The notes under the pieces were generated by a model. It was not told where the DNA came from. It worked only from the letters and a program-made list of their open reading frames with translations, and made no database searches. Both the position numbers and the translations under genes were made by a program. This document shows positions 8,540-15,949 of a DNA stretch of 21,041 nt, in pieces. Positions within the stretch are counted from its first letter, which is position 1, and each line of letters starts with the position of its first letter. This DNA is from Entrophospora sp. SA101 (taxonomy: Eukaryota; Glomeromycota; Glomeromycetes; Entrophosporales; Entrophosporaceae): positions 1 through 21,041 of the forward strand of contig CAUDNR010001021.1 of the NCBI GenBank assembly GCA_958430865.1, read 5' to 3'.

Positions 8540-8616
8540 GGCGGATATAGCGAAGTGGTTAACGCACTAGTTTGTGGCACTAGGATTCAGGAGTTCAATT
8601 CTCCTTATCCGCCCCA
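8540..8616 (+). tRNA. tRNA-His (anticodon GTG), CCA and G-1 encoded
   Basis: An 8-bp acceptor is formed by an encoded G at position -1 paired with C73, plus GCGGATA/TATCCGC. The extra G is the identity element of histidine tRNAs. The anticodon stem CTAGT/ACTAG surrounds the loop TTGTGGC with GTG. The T stem GGAGT-type arm contains TTCAATT. CCA is encoded. It is transcribed with the adjacent tRNA-Gly. Confidence 0.93.
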
Positions 8617-8633
8617 ATAAAAATATTTATTAT

Positions 8634-8885
8634 ATGAGTAGAAAAGAAATCAGGTTAGAGTTTTTGCGTAGAGATTTACAAAAAAAAGAAGCAGAAAGAG
8701 CCAAAGTATGAGAAAGTTTTTGGTGAATTCTTTGAATTTTTTTGCCCGTAATAGGCTGAATTATCATGATAATCATAAGTAAAAAATCGAAGTTAGACAA
8801 AGAATGTGGAAAAATAAGAGACGAAGTTAGAGAATTACAAAATGAACTGTTGGAAGAAAAAATAAGTGATAGGCAAAAATTTTAA
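8634..8885 (+). CDS. small single-pass membrane protein rich in UGA-Trp (83 aa)
   Basis: ATG 8634 lies 17 bases after tRNA-His and the TAA at 8883-8885 lies 20 bases before tRNA-Ala. Under the standard code the frame would break after 25 residues. With table 4 it gives a charged N-terminal helix (about 1-25), a Trp-rich membrane helix (ESFWWILWIFLPVIGWIIMI), and a C-terminal coiled-coil-like helix with alternating Glu and Lys/Arg. Four of its five Trp are TGA. The bipartite charged-hydrophobic-charged design supports a real protein. No family is recognised. Its position inside a tRNA cluster is unusual. Confidence 0.65.
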
Positions 8886-8905
8886 TAAATGATTTATTTA
8901 AACTA

Positions 8906-8981
8906 GGGTCCGTAGCTCACTTGGTAGAGCGTCTGTTTTGCACACAGAAGGTAGTCGGTTCGATCCCGACCGGATCCACCA
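8906..8981 (+). tRNA. tRNA-Ala (anticodon TGC), CCA encoded
   Basis: Acceptor GGGTCCG pairs with CGGATCC, including a G-T pair at position 3:70, the classic alanine identity element. The anticodon stem TCTGT/ACAGA surrounds TTTGCAC with TGC. The T arm is GTCGG TTCGATC CCGAC. Discriminator A and CCA are encoded. The alaX start codon is 17 bases further on. Confidence 0.95.
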
Positions 8982-8998
8982 GTTTAGAAGAAAAAATA

Positions 8999-9682
8999 AT
9001 GACCGGGCATATTTCTACAACAAAAATATACTATGTTGATACTTACGCAAATAAGTTTGAAGCAAAAATATTAGAAATGGGTCAAGACGAAAATGGCAGT
9101 TATGTGATTTTTGATAAAACTATTTTTCACCCGCAGGGCGGCGGACAACCGGCCGACCAAGGCTATTTGGAAGTAAATGGCAAGCAATATAATATTAACA
9201 AATTAGCAGCACCCCGTAATCCTCATGAGGAGTCAGATATTATTAAGCACTATTACCAAGGAGAAGCAAATTTTTTAAAAGAACAGAAAGTTATTCAAGT
9301 TATTGATATGGAAAAACGCCTTCTCTATTCTCGTTTACATTCTGCCGGTCATTTGCTAGAAGACGCTATTAGGCAAATTTTTCCTTCTTTAAAAGGTATC
9401 AGAGGCAACCACTTCCCAAATGGTCAAGCGTTTGTTGTTTTCACAGGCGAAATCCCGACTAATATCCAAGAAAGCAAAGAAAAAATTAGCAATTTGGTTA
9501 ATGAACTAGTAAAAAAAAATATTGCTATAAAAATTGAAAACAATAGCCAAATTAGAGCAGTAAAAATTGGTGATTTTTACCCGCATTCTTGCGGAGGAAC
9601 CCACGTTAAAAATACTTCCGAGATTGGCGAAATTGTTGTTCGCAATCTTAAAAAAGACAAAGATAATAAAAATAATATATAG
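8999..9682 (+). CDS. alaX: alanyl-tRNA editing protein
   Basis: Free-standing editing factor that hydrolyses mischarged tRNA-Ala (Ser- or Gly-tRNA-Ala), related to the editing domain of alanyl-tRNA synthetase. The 227 residues start at ATG 8999, just after the tRNA-Ala gene; an upstream in-frame start inside the tRNA is not credible. The zinc-binding signature is complete: HSAGH with His114 and His118, and CGGTH with Cys198 and His202. The N-terminal part has the FHPQGGGQPADQG loop typical of AlaX and the synthetase editing domain. It contains no TGA and no lesions. Placement directly behind tRNA-Ala(TGC), with no terminator between, suggests one transcript for substrate and editor. It converges with rpsC. 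Confidence 0.93.
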   Translation: MTGHISTTKIYYVDTYANKFEAKILEMGQDENGSYVIFDKTIFHPQGGGQPADQGYLEVNGKQYNINKLAAPRNPHEESDIIKHYYQGEANFLKEQKVIQVIDMEKRLLYSRLHSAGHLLEDAIRQIFPSLKGIRGNHFPNGQAFVVFTGEIPTNIQESKEKISNLVNELVKKNIAIKIENNSQIRAVKIGDFYPHSCGGTHVKNTSEIGEIVVRNLKKDKDNKNNI

Positions 9683-9688
9683 ATGAAA

Positions 9689-9729
9689 TAAAAAAGTAGT
9701 CATGGTTAATTCTAGATAAACTATGATTA
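9689..9729 (-). terminator. intrinsic terminator after rpsC
   Basis: TAGTCATGGTT (9697-9707) pairs with AACTATGATTA (9719-9729), 11 pairs including two G-T, with an 11-base loop. Read on the minus strand the hairpin is followed by CTTTTTTATTT (complement of 9686-9696). The rpsC stop codon lies in the stem. This ends the ribosomal protein transcript after rpsC. Confidence 0.6.
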
Positions 9730-10395
9730 TTTACGGATTGAAAGTTCGTTAACATATTTTAATTTTTTTCTCTTTCCTTTATAAATTTGAACGGTAATTC
9801 CAACTTGCCCATAAATAGTATTAGCTTCCGTTTTCGCCTCTTTAATTAAGCTATCGAGGGTATTGGAAGGCATTCTTCCTTGGTTGATTTTCTTATGCTG
9901 AGCAATTCCTCCTTTTTCTAAGCAACCGTTGACGCGAATTTTAATCCCTTGGTTTTCTTTTTCGTCAGCAATTTTCCTGAGGAGATCGTAACGAAGTGAA
10001 TTTCAACCAACCCGGCTTTTCAATTTGTGGGCTAAATCATTAGCGATGGCTTGAGCCGAGGTGTAGATTCTTCTCTCCTCCTTTAAATGCAGTTTAGTAA
10101 CAATTTTTTTCTCGTTAACAATATCAGTAATTTTAGTTAAAATTTGGTCTAAGTTGTCGTTGCTTTCGCCAGTAATTAAACTAGTGTTGGGAGAATGAAC
10201 AAAAATAAATAACTCAACTTTGGTACGTTCAATTTTAATTTGAGTAATTTCGGGAAAACGGGAAAAAAGATAATCCCGAATTAACTTGTCTTGCCTTAAT
10301 CAATTAGCCTGCTCTTTTTTGACCGGAAAATAATTGCTTTGTCAAGATTGATTAAGTCCTAAGCGCAGAACGTAGGAACTAACTTTCTGACCCAC
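9727..10395 (-). CDS. rpsC: 30S ribosomal protein S3
   Basis: S3 binds 16S rRNA at the mRNA entry of the small subunit. The frame begins at GTG 10393-10395, sharing one base with the TAG of rplV (TAGTG), so translation is coupled. It gives 222 residues with three TGA codons as Trp. The start GQKVSSYVLRLGLNQSW matches the family opening GQKVNPxGLRLG. The KH domain region and the C-terminal NTLDSLIKEAKTEANTIYGQVG block match S3. Length is normal. The next gene in most bacteria, rplP, is absent and a terminator follows. Confidence 0.93.
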
Positions 10396-10763
10396 TATTT
10401 ACTTTCCTCCTTTGGACTTAAACATAAAAACAAATGAGAAGTAGTTTGCCGGAGAGTATTGGCACTTCCTTTGGCTCGGATCATTAATTTTTTGCGAATA
10501 CTTCCTTGGTCCACTTGAATTTGGCTAATGTAAAAAATTTCTTTTTCTTTTTTGGTCTTTTGCGTTGCTTGCTTAATTGCCCCTTGGAGAATTTTATGCA
10601 GTATTCGTGCTCCTTTTTGGGGCAAAAAGCGTAAAGTGTTTAAGGAATAATCAATTTCTTTTTTTCTGACTAAATTAACTATTGGTCGTAATTTTTGGGG
10701 AGAAATTGCCAAGGAACGGCTGCGATTAACTAAACTATTAGGAGAAGACAAATTTTTCTTCAT
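10395..10763 (-). CDS. rplV: 50S ribosomal protein L22
   Basis: L22 lines the exit tunnel of the large subunit. It has 122 residues, with the family features SPQKLRPIVNLVRKK near the N-terminus, the ARILHKILQGAIKQA helix, and a C-terminal beta hairpin ending in RAKGSANTLRQTTSHL. It lies between rpsS (9-base gap) and rpsC (1-base overlap), the usual order. Confidence 0.92.
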   Translation of the reverse strand: MKKNLSSPNSLVNRSRSLAISPQKLRPIVNLVRKKEIDYSLNTLRFLPQKGARILHKILQGAIKQATQKTKKEKEIFYISQIQVDQGSIRKKLMIRAKGSANTLRQTTSHLFLCLSPKEESK

Positions 10764-10772
10764 AATCTATTT

Positions 10773-11042
10773 TTAACGAGCTCCTGCCTTTCCGTGAACC
10801 CCACTTCGTCGTGACGGAGAAAATATACCGAATGGATAACCAACGTGGTCAGGAGTGACCTGAAGACTAATAAATTTTTTGCCATTGTGGATCAAAAAAA
10901 TATGCCCGACCATCTTGTCGCTAATCACTGTCCCTCTTTGGTAAACTTTCAAAGTAATTACTTTCCCAGCCTGGTTAGCTTTTTCGCATTTTTTTTCTAA
11001 CTTTGGGTTAACATTCAGCAATTTTCAAGAAGAACGGGTCAT
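10773..11042 (-). CDS. rpsS: 30S ribosomal protein S19
   Basis: S19 is in the head of the small subunit. The correct start is ATG 11040-11042, which adds MTRSSW (the W being a TGA codon) in front of the stretch visible under the standard code. This restores the conserved opening seen as M-x-R-S-x-W/K-K in the family. The 89 residues include the GKKFISLQVTPDHVGYPFG segment, close to the family pattern around the invariant M-V-G-H and G-x-F. It lies 11 bases behind rplB. Confidence 0.94.
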
Positions 11043-11053
11043 ATATTATTATT

Positions 11054-11908
11054 TTACTTTATTTGGTGCCGAGAACGCACAATAAATTTGCTCGATGACT
11101 TATTTTTCCGGCGAGTTTTTTTGCCCAAAGTTTTCTTGCCTCAAGGGCTAAGGGGAGATTTTCGGCCAATGGAAGCTTTTCCTTCCCCACCGCCATGGGG
11201 ATGGCTATTCGGATTCATGGCTGAACCCCGCACTGTGGGACGAATTCCTGCTCAACGATTTCTTCCTGCTTTTCCTTTTCTCACTAAATTATTTTCTGAA
11301 TTACTCATTTTTCCGATAGTTGCTCGGCATTCAGCCAAGATTTTTCTCACCTCTTTGGAGGGTAATTTAACTTGGATATATCTTTTGTCCTCATCAGAAC
11401 CACGAACAATCGCATAATTTCCTGCGCTTCTTGCTAATTGACCACCTTTTTTGGGTTTTAGTTCAATATTATGAATAAAGGTGCCCGCAGGAATAAACTT
11501 TAAAGGCAAATTATTTCCAGTTTGGATAGGGATATTTTCCTTCTCACCACTTAAAATTTTATCACCAACTTTTAACCCCTCGGGAGCAAGAATAAAAGCA
11601 TTGCTACCGTCGCGGTAACTGACAAAGCAAAGAAAAGAGGTGTGATAAGGACTATATTTAAGCCCCTTGACTATTCCTTCAATATTATCTTTTAAATAAC
11701 GTCTGAAATCAACAGTTGGATATTTTCTCTTATGGCCGCCTCCGCGGTGGCGAGTAGTAATTGTGCCTTGGTTATTTCTTCCTGCGTGCGAGGACAATTT
11801 TTTGAACAAATTTCGCGGATACTTTTTGACTTCGGAGTGAAGTTTTTGCCGATAATCAATTAAAATAGTATTTCTTTGACCGTTATTAGCTGGTTTTAAA
11901 GTTTTCAT
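11054..11908 (-). CDS. rplB: 50S ribosomal protein L2
   Basis: L2 is a core large-subunit protein near the peptidyl transferase centre. The 284-residue frame needs two TGA codons as Trp, and both lie at positions where bacterial L2 has invariant tryptophan: in [13 protein letters not shown] and in [16 protein letters not shown]. The HPHGGGEGK signature with its functional His is intact. The N-terminal [18 protein letters not shown] block is typical. ATG 11908 overlaps the stop of a 47-codon ORF as TAATG. The usual upstream genes rpsJ, rplC, rplD and rplW are not adjacent; a dnaE fragment is. Confidence 0.97.
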
Positions 11909-12051
11909 TAATATATATTTTTAAACATTACATTTGCACAATGCCGGGCAAGAAAGAATTTGTTTGAATACTTTTTTGTAGGTCTTTTTCAATAAAATAT
12001 TCCTGTTGGCAAAGTAAACTTTGTTTTAGACTTAATTGCCACGCGAAGCAT
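11908..12051 (-). CDS. small basic ORF coupled to rplB (47 aa), hypothetical
   Basis: ATG 12051 opens a Lys/Arg/Phe-rich frame with one TGA-Trp, and its TAA overlaps the rplB ATG by one base. The position is where rplW (L23) would stand, but the sequence is half the length and not recognisably L23. A different frame of the same stretch (AWQLSLKQSLLCQQEYF) also looks protein-like but has no start. Which, if either, is used cannot be decided here. Confidence 0.3.
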
Positions 12052-12085
12052 TAAACAGCAAAAGTAAAAAATTAATTTTGCTACA

Positions 12086-13177
12086 CTATAATTCAATCTT
12101 TTCCGCTTTAATATTTTGTACTTTGTAGTTATCGATTTGTATTGCTAAATGAAAAACTATTGCTTGGTGGATAACTAAAGTTTCTTTGTTTTCTCGATAA
12201 AACTCTTTACTAATAATTAATTTAATAGTTGAGCGTAAGTCAAATAAAGTTAAAACAAAAAAATTTCCTTTCATTTGCAGTTCTTGAAGAATAGCATAAA
12301 TTTGGATCGTCTCTTGGCTAGTTGGTTTTTTGCAACTGGCAAAAAAGTCAGCAAAGGCTTGGATTGGTGTGCTTTTTTTTCTTTCTTTTCAAGCCGAAAA
12401 ATAACTAAGATAAATTCCTCAATTTTCTCATTCTTTCCTATTTTCATCATTGTTTATAAGCCCGCTTTGGGTCATGTCTTTTTGGTTGTCTTTCTTGTCT
12501 TGCGATCAGTCCAAAGTGGGCAAAAACCGAGAAGTGGTTGGGAAATTTTGCTTTAATTGGCAATAACGAAAAATAATTTCACTGTTTTCCAGTAAAGTAC
12601 TGGTGTTTGTTTTTAAACTAGTAAATAAACCAATTTCAATTCAGTTTTGAAAGGTGGTCAAGTCAGTTTTTTTTCAATGGCTGTTCGTGCGGTGAATGAA
12701 GTCTTCTCAATCGCGAAATTTTCCTTTTTTCTCTCTTTCGGCAATTATTGCTTCAAAAAAGGTGGGTTGAAAATTTTCCAAGCTGGCAAAACCCATCCGT
12801 AAAATTTTATCTTTTTGGCTCCATTGAATTTTGGAAAAATTAATATCTGGTTTGTGGGGAATAAAGCCAAAAAAAATAGCTTCTTGGAGATAAGTTAAAG
12901 TCTTTTCCGAGGAATTTAAACAATTATTGAGAAAATAAGTAATTAAGGAAGGAAAATAACTCGCTTTCAGAAAAGCAAAATAATAACTTAAGTAACTGTA
13001 AGCTACGGCATGTGATTTATTGAAAGTATAGGCACTACTATTGGCAATTTGTGTTCACAATTTTTCACTTTCTGGCTGGGAAAGTTTTTTTTGGCACTGT
13101 TGAAGAAATTTTTGCCTAAAACTTTCTCATTCCCCGCCGGGAAACGGAAGATCCATTTTTTCACTTTTGTTGCTCAT
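12086..13177 (-). CDS. dnaE: DNA polymerase III alpha subunit, C-terminal half only
   Basis: DnaE is the replicative polymerase subunit, normally about 1,000-1,160 residues. This 363-residue frame, with TGA as Trp at several positions, begins at ATG 13175-13177 and corresponds to the part beyond the palm. Residues 40-78 (LWTQIANSSAYTFNKSHAVA and the following helix) match the conserved FAGYGFNKSH..AY region. FRDWEDFIHR and DLTTFQNWIEIGLF (about 154-184) match the helix-hairpin-helix region. EWENWGIYLSYFS (about 249-261) matches the ExxxLGxYLSxHP block. The last 80 residues look like the OB fold. PHP and palm, with the catalytic aspartates, are missing, and the DNA upstream (to 13640) does not encode them. 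It is either a split gene or a remnant. It has its own TATAAT and no internal lesion, which favours expression. Confidence 0.85.
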
Positions 13178-13195
13178 GCTTAATAAATTTTGGCA

Positions 13196-13201
13196 ATTAT
13201 A
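13196..13201 (-). promoter_or_regulatory. -10 box (TATAAT) for the dnaE fragment
   Basis: On the minus strand TATAAT lies 18 bases before the ATG of the dnaE C-terminal ORF. At a 17-base spacing the -35 position reads TAACTT, a weak match. The perfect -10 next to a start that lies in the middle of the normal dnaE sequence suggests that the fragment is independently transcribed. Confidence 0.4.
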
Positions 13202-13221
13202 TACAAATTTACACTTAAAAG

Positions 13222-13326
13222 TTATTTTTTTCACTTTTTAGGTGGAGAAACTTTCACCATTTTGTCAGCCTTTTTAAAGTCTTTCTCGCTTATTTCTTTT
13301 TGATAATGTTTTAATTTAATTGCCAT
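13222..13326 (-). CDS. small basic ORF (34 aa), hypothetical
   Basis: ATG 13326 opens a very basic 34-residue frame (12 Lys) with one TGA-Trp, ending in TAA at 13222-13224. Its start overlaps by 11 bases the end of the frame upstream (13316 onward), so the two may be coupled. No family is recognised. Confidence 0.35.
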
Positions 13327-13570
13327 AATAAGTTATTTTTAGGCTAATTTCGTAGACTAAATTAGCAGCGGTTTCTAAAAAAAAAGCATGGTGCTGGAGC
13401 CGACCAAATTCAAACAATTGATAGAAAGATAAATTTTGCCATAACTTTTGCGATATTTAACAAGGGAAAAATTTGGCATTTTTAAAATTTCCTCTTTCGT
13501 AAAAAATTCACCATAAATATTCATCTCGATAAGCACCATAATTAAGCGGAATTAGCTCTTTATATACTAT
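13316..13570 (-). pseudogene. unidentified gene with an internal TAA; faint RecO-like N-terminus
   Basis: A minus-strand frame with good protein character runs from about 13570 to TAA 13316-13318, with TGA at 13508-13510 read as Trp, but an in-frame TAA interrupts it at 13457-13459. Before the stop it has LNYGAYRDEYLWWIFYERG; after it, YQLFEFGRLQHHAFFLETAA. The spacing of Tyr, Asp, hydrophobic strand and basic/Gly turn faintly recalls the OB-fold start of the repair protein RecO, but this is weak. The start is uncertain because no ATG fits unless the frame extends to 13693, inside the divergent FtsH-like gene. Confidence 0.3.
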
Positions 13571-13580
13571 TGTTAAATTA

Positions 13581-13590
13581 GTATATAGAC
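13581..13590 (+). promoter_or_regulatory. GTATATAGAC element upstream of the FtsH-like gene
   Basis: The decamer GTATATAGAC occurs here, 53 bases before the FtsH-like ATG, and again at 17985-17994, 36 bases before rplU. It contains a TATATA that could serve as a -10 box. A short (AG)5 run follows at 13596-13605. The shared decamer may be a promoter element or coincidence in AT-rich DNA. Confidence 0.25.
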
Positions 13591-13643
13591 CAGCAAGAGA
13601 GAGAGTTGTTTTGCTAGGAAAGATAAGCGCTAAAAACCTGTAT

Positions 13644-15456
13644 ATGGGCTCAAAAGAACAAATCAATAAAATCAAAATCGCTTTATTCGGCAATGTTTGA
13701 ATTGTCAGGTTAGTGAAATTATTACGCTATGTTGGAGGTGGATTGTTAGTTTGGGCAATTTGGAAATCAGAGTATATTTTTGGCAAACAAACTCTCACTC
13801 AAGTATTTAGAAGTTATATTCGGGATTGAAACACCAAAAATGTTGATACTTTGTTGAGCATTGCTTTAACGGTTGGTTATGTTTTTGCTTTATTGTTTGT
13901 TTACTTTTATCTTTCCGGAAAATTAGTTAAATGATTAACCAGAATTGATATTCCGGCTAGTCAGCAAGACCAAATCTTTCAAAACAAAAACTATTCATTG
14001 GATGAAAAAACTAACTACACTGTAGAAAAAATTGCCAACTTAGAAATAACCGGCTTTCGGGGTTCTTCTTACGTTGCTTTAGAAGGAATGATTGCTTTAA
14101 AAAGCCGAGCCAGAAGCACCAAGCAAATTGCTTTTGTTATTTATTCTCACAAACAAACTTTACAAGGTTACTTAACCGCTAATAAACTCAAGGACTATTT
14201 GCCTCAAACCAATATTCAATTTCGAGAAAGAACTTTCTTTACTTGGCAAAAGTTTTTGGCTTTGGTATTAGTGGTGACGAGTGTTGGATTTTTCTGAAAT
14301 AGATACCAAAAGGGCAAACAGTTTCCGGACACGGCAATCGGAGATATTTTGTCGGGCGAAAACGAAGCGAGAAAGAAACAGACCCAAGAGGAAGAAGCCA
14401 AAAAGCAAGCAGCCGAAGAAAGAAAAAAATATATTATTGATTCCCAAGATGTTAAAACTACTTGAAGCCAAATTGGCGGCTTAAAAGTTGCCAAAGACAG
14501 ATTGAAGTTAAACGTAGCATTAATTAAAGAAAAGAGAAAAAACAAAAAATTTCCCATCGAACCCGAACACGTGCTCCTTTATGGTCCACCCGGCACCGGA
14601 AAAACTTTGCTGGCCCAAGCGGTAGCCAAGGATTCTGGTTCTTTCTTTGCTTGCGCGACTGGTGGACAATTTGCCGGTAAAGACCGAAAAGAAAAAGAGG
14701 AAAGGATAAAACTATTTCTGAGCGGAGTAGTTAAAGAAACCAAAGGCGAACCCTGTATTTTATTTATTGACGAATTCGAAAAAATGAGCGAGGGCGAAGA
14801 AAGTAGGGAAAAATGCACAGAATGAAACACCATTATGGACGGGATTGATAAGAAAAAATATCCGGGCATTACTATTATAGCCGCTACTAACAAAGCCGAA
14901 CAAATTGATTTATCTCTCTTTCGCTCGGAAAGATTTGGCAAAAAATTATTAATTACTTTTCCGGAAAAAGATTAATTAAAAGATATTGTTGAAACCACTC
15001 TAAATTCATTTTATGACGAAGTTCACCCAGATGAACCCGGGCTTTTTGGCAACAAAAATAAGGCAGTTTTTGTGAAAGAATTTTCAGCTTTCATTTTTAA
15101 AGAAATCACCGAAAATAAAGAGTACGAAATAGGCCCAAACGAATTAGCTGGGGGGGCAAAGATTTAACCCAAAAACACAAGAATGAGAAAAAGAAAAAGC
15201 ATTTGACGAAGAAGAAGTTCCTCCTCGTCCTTTATTTGTCGGAGCCGACATCAGAAAAATAATTTACAAAGAGGCGCCGGCCATTGCCTATTCGCGGGGA
15301 AGAAAAGCCATCAATAATGAAGATTTCAAAAAAGCGATAAAACATACATTTGAATATAACCGAGCCCAGGGTCTCCAACAAAAAGAAATGAGTAAATTCC
15401 TCAAGGAAATGCTGCGCATAAAAGGAAAAGACAAGTCAAGAATGTATTGATATTAA
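13644..15456 (+). pseudogene. FtsH-like membrane AAA+ ATPase without protease domain, two lesions
   Basis: From ATG 13644 the frame, with TGA as Trp, encodes two hydrophobic helices (about 20-42 and 68-92), a soluble stretch with VEKIANL (127-133), a third helix (about 198-217), a Glu/Lys/Ala-rich linker, and an FtsH-type AAA+ domain. That domain has Walker A GPPGTGKT (314-321), Walker B CILFIDE (371-377), AATN sensor 1 and an arginine-finger-like RSERF. A TAA at 14973-14975 (codon 444) interrupts it. A G7 run at 15150-15156 shifts the frame by one base before the lid segment (VGADIRKIIYKEAPAIAYSR). The coding signal then ends at 15456, about 60 residues later, with no HExxH zinc site. FtsH normally carries a protease domain here. 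The pore loop (GGQFAGKD) also differs from FtsH. It may be a decaying FtsH relative, or have been a proteolytically silent ATPase before the lesions. Confidence 0.8.
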
Positions 15457-15561
15457 AATAATGATTGAAACTTAGGCTTTTTTTGCTGCGAAATAATAAA
15501 AATTGCTCTTGGTTCAGAGGTTAGTTTAGAAAAAATGCTATTAAAAACTAAATTACATAAC

Positions 15562-15903
15562 ATGGATAAGCAAAAAGAATTCACTAAATTTCAGTTTCAA
15601 GTTTACCAACTTTGTGCCCAAATACCCCCCGGCTACGTTTCAACTTACAAAATAATTGCGGAAATTTTGCGGAGTTCCCCCCGGGCAGTAGGGCAGGCTT
15701 TACGAAAGAATCCTTTTGCTTCCGCAGTAGTTCCTTGCCACCGGGTGATTGAATCAAATTTTTTTCTTGGTGGCTATCGTGGCAAAGAACTAAATATCAA
15801 AAAAAAGAAATTAGCCAAAGAAGGAGTTTTTTTCACCCCTAAAGGCTACCTCCAAAAAGATTTACGAGCAGAAAAGATTTTTAAGGCTTTCATGGCTCCG
15901 TAA
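15562..15903 (+). CDS. O6-methylguanine-DNA methyltransferase family protein
   Basis: Suicide alkyl-acceptor that repairs O6-alkylguanine in DNA. The 113 residues starting at ATG 15562 form only the C-terminal DNA-binding and catalytic domain. IPPGYVSTYKIIAEIL and RAVGQALRKNP are the helix-turn-helix part, and VPCHRVI carries the acceptor Cys59. GGYRG follows, as in the family. A start 27 bases upstream is in frame but less likely because the domain begins at KEFTKFQFQVYQL. Cys in the PCHR motif argues for a true transferase rather than an alkyltransferase-like protein, which lacks it. ogt-type naming is uncertain. Confidence 0.9.
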   Translation: MDKQKEFTKFQFQVYQLCAQIPPGYVSTYKIIAEILRSSPRAVGQALRKNPFASAVVPCHRVIESNFFLGGYRGKELNIKKKKLAKEGVFFTPKGYLQKDLRAEKIFKAFMAP

Positions 15904-15949
15904 TAAGGAAAACAAAAAAACTTAATTATATTATAAAATTTTAACTATT

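Noticed and set aside
11088..11417. 109-codon plus-strand ORF opposite rplB
   Set aside because: It is the antisense shadow of the L2 gene, which is unambiguous.
11054..11908. UGA read as glycine (as in some candidate-phylum bacteria) instead of tryptophan
   Set aside because: The two TGA codons in L2 fall at invariant tryptophans, and the S19 and Lon TGA sites also fit aromatic residues better than glycine.
12086..13177. Split dnaE joined by an intein, as in cyanobacteria
   Set aside because: No intein C-terminal sequence or His-Asn splice motif precedes the DnaE-like sequence; it begins with a short unremarkable N-terminus.
13596..13605. (AG)5 run as a phase-variation tract
   Set aside because: Five units are too few for frequent slippage, and it lies upstream of the likely start rather than in a frame switch.
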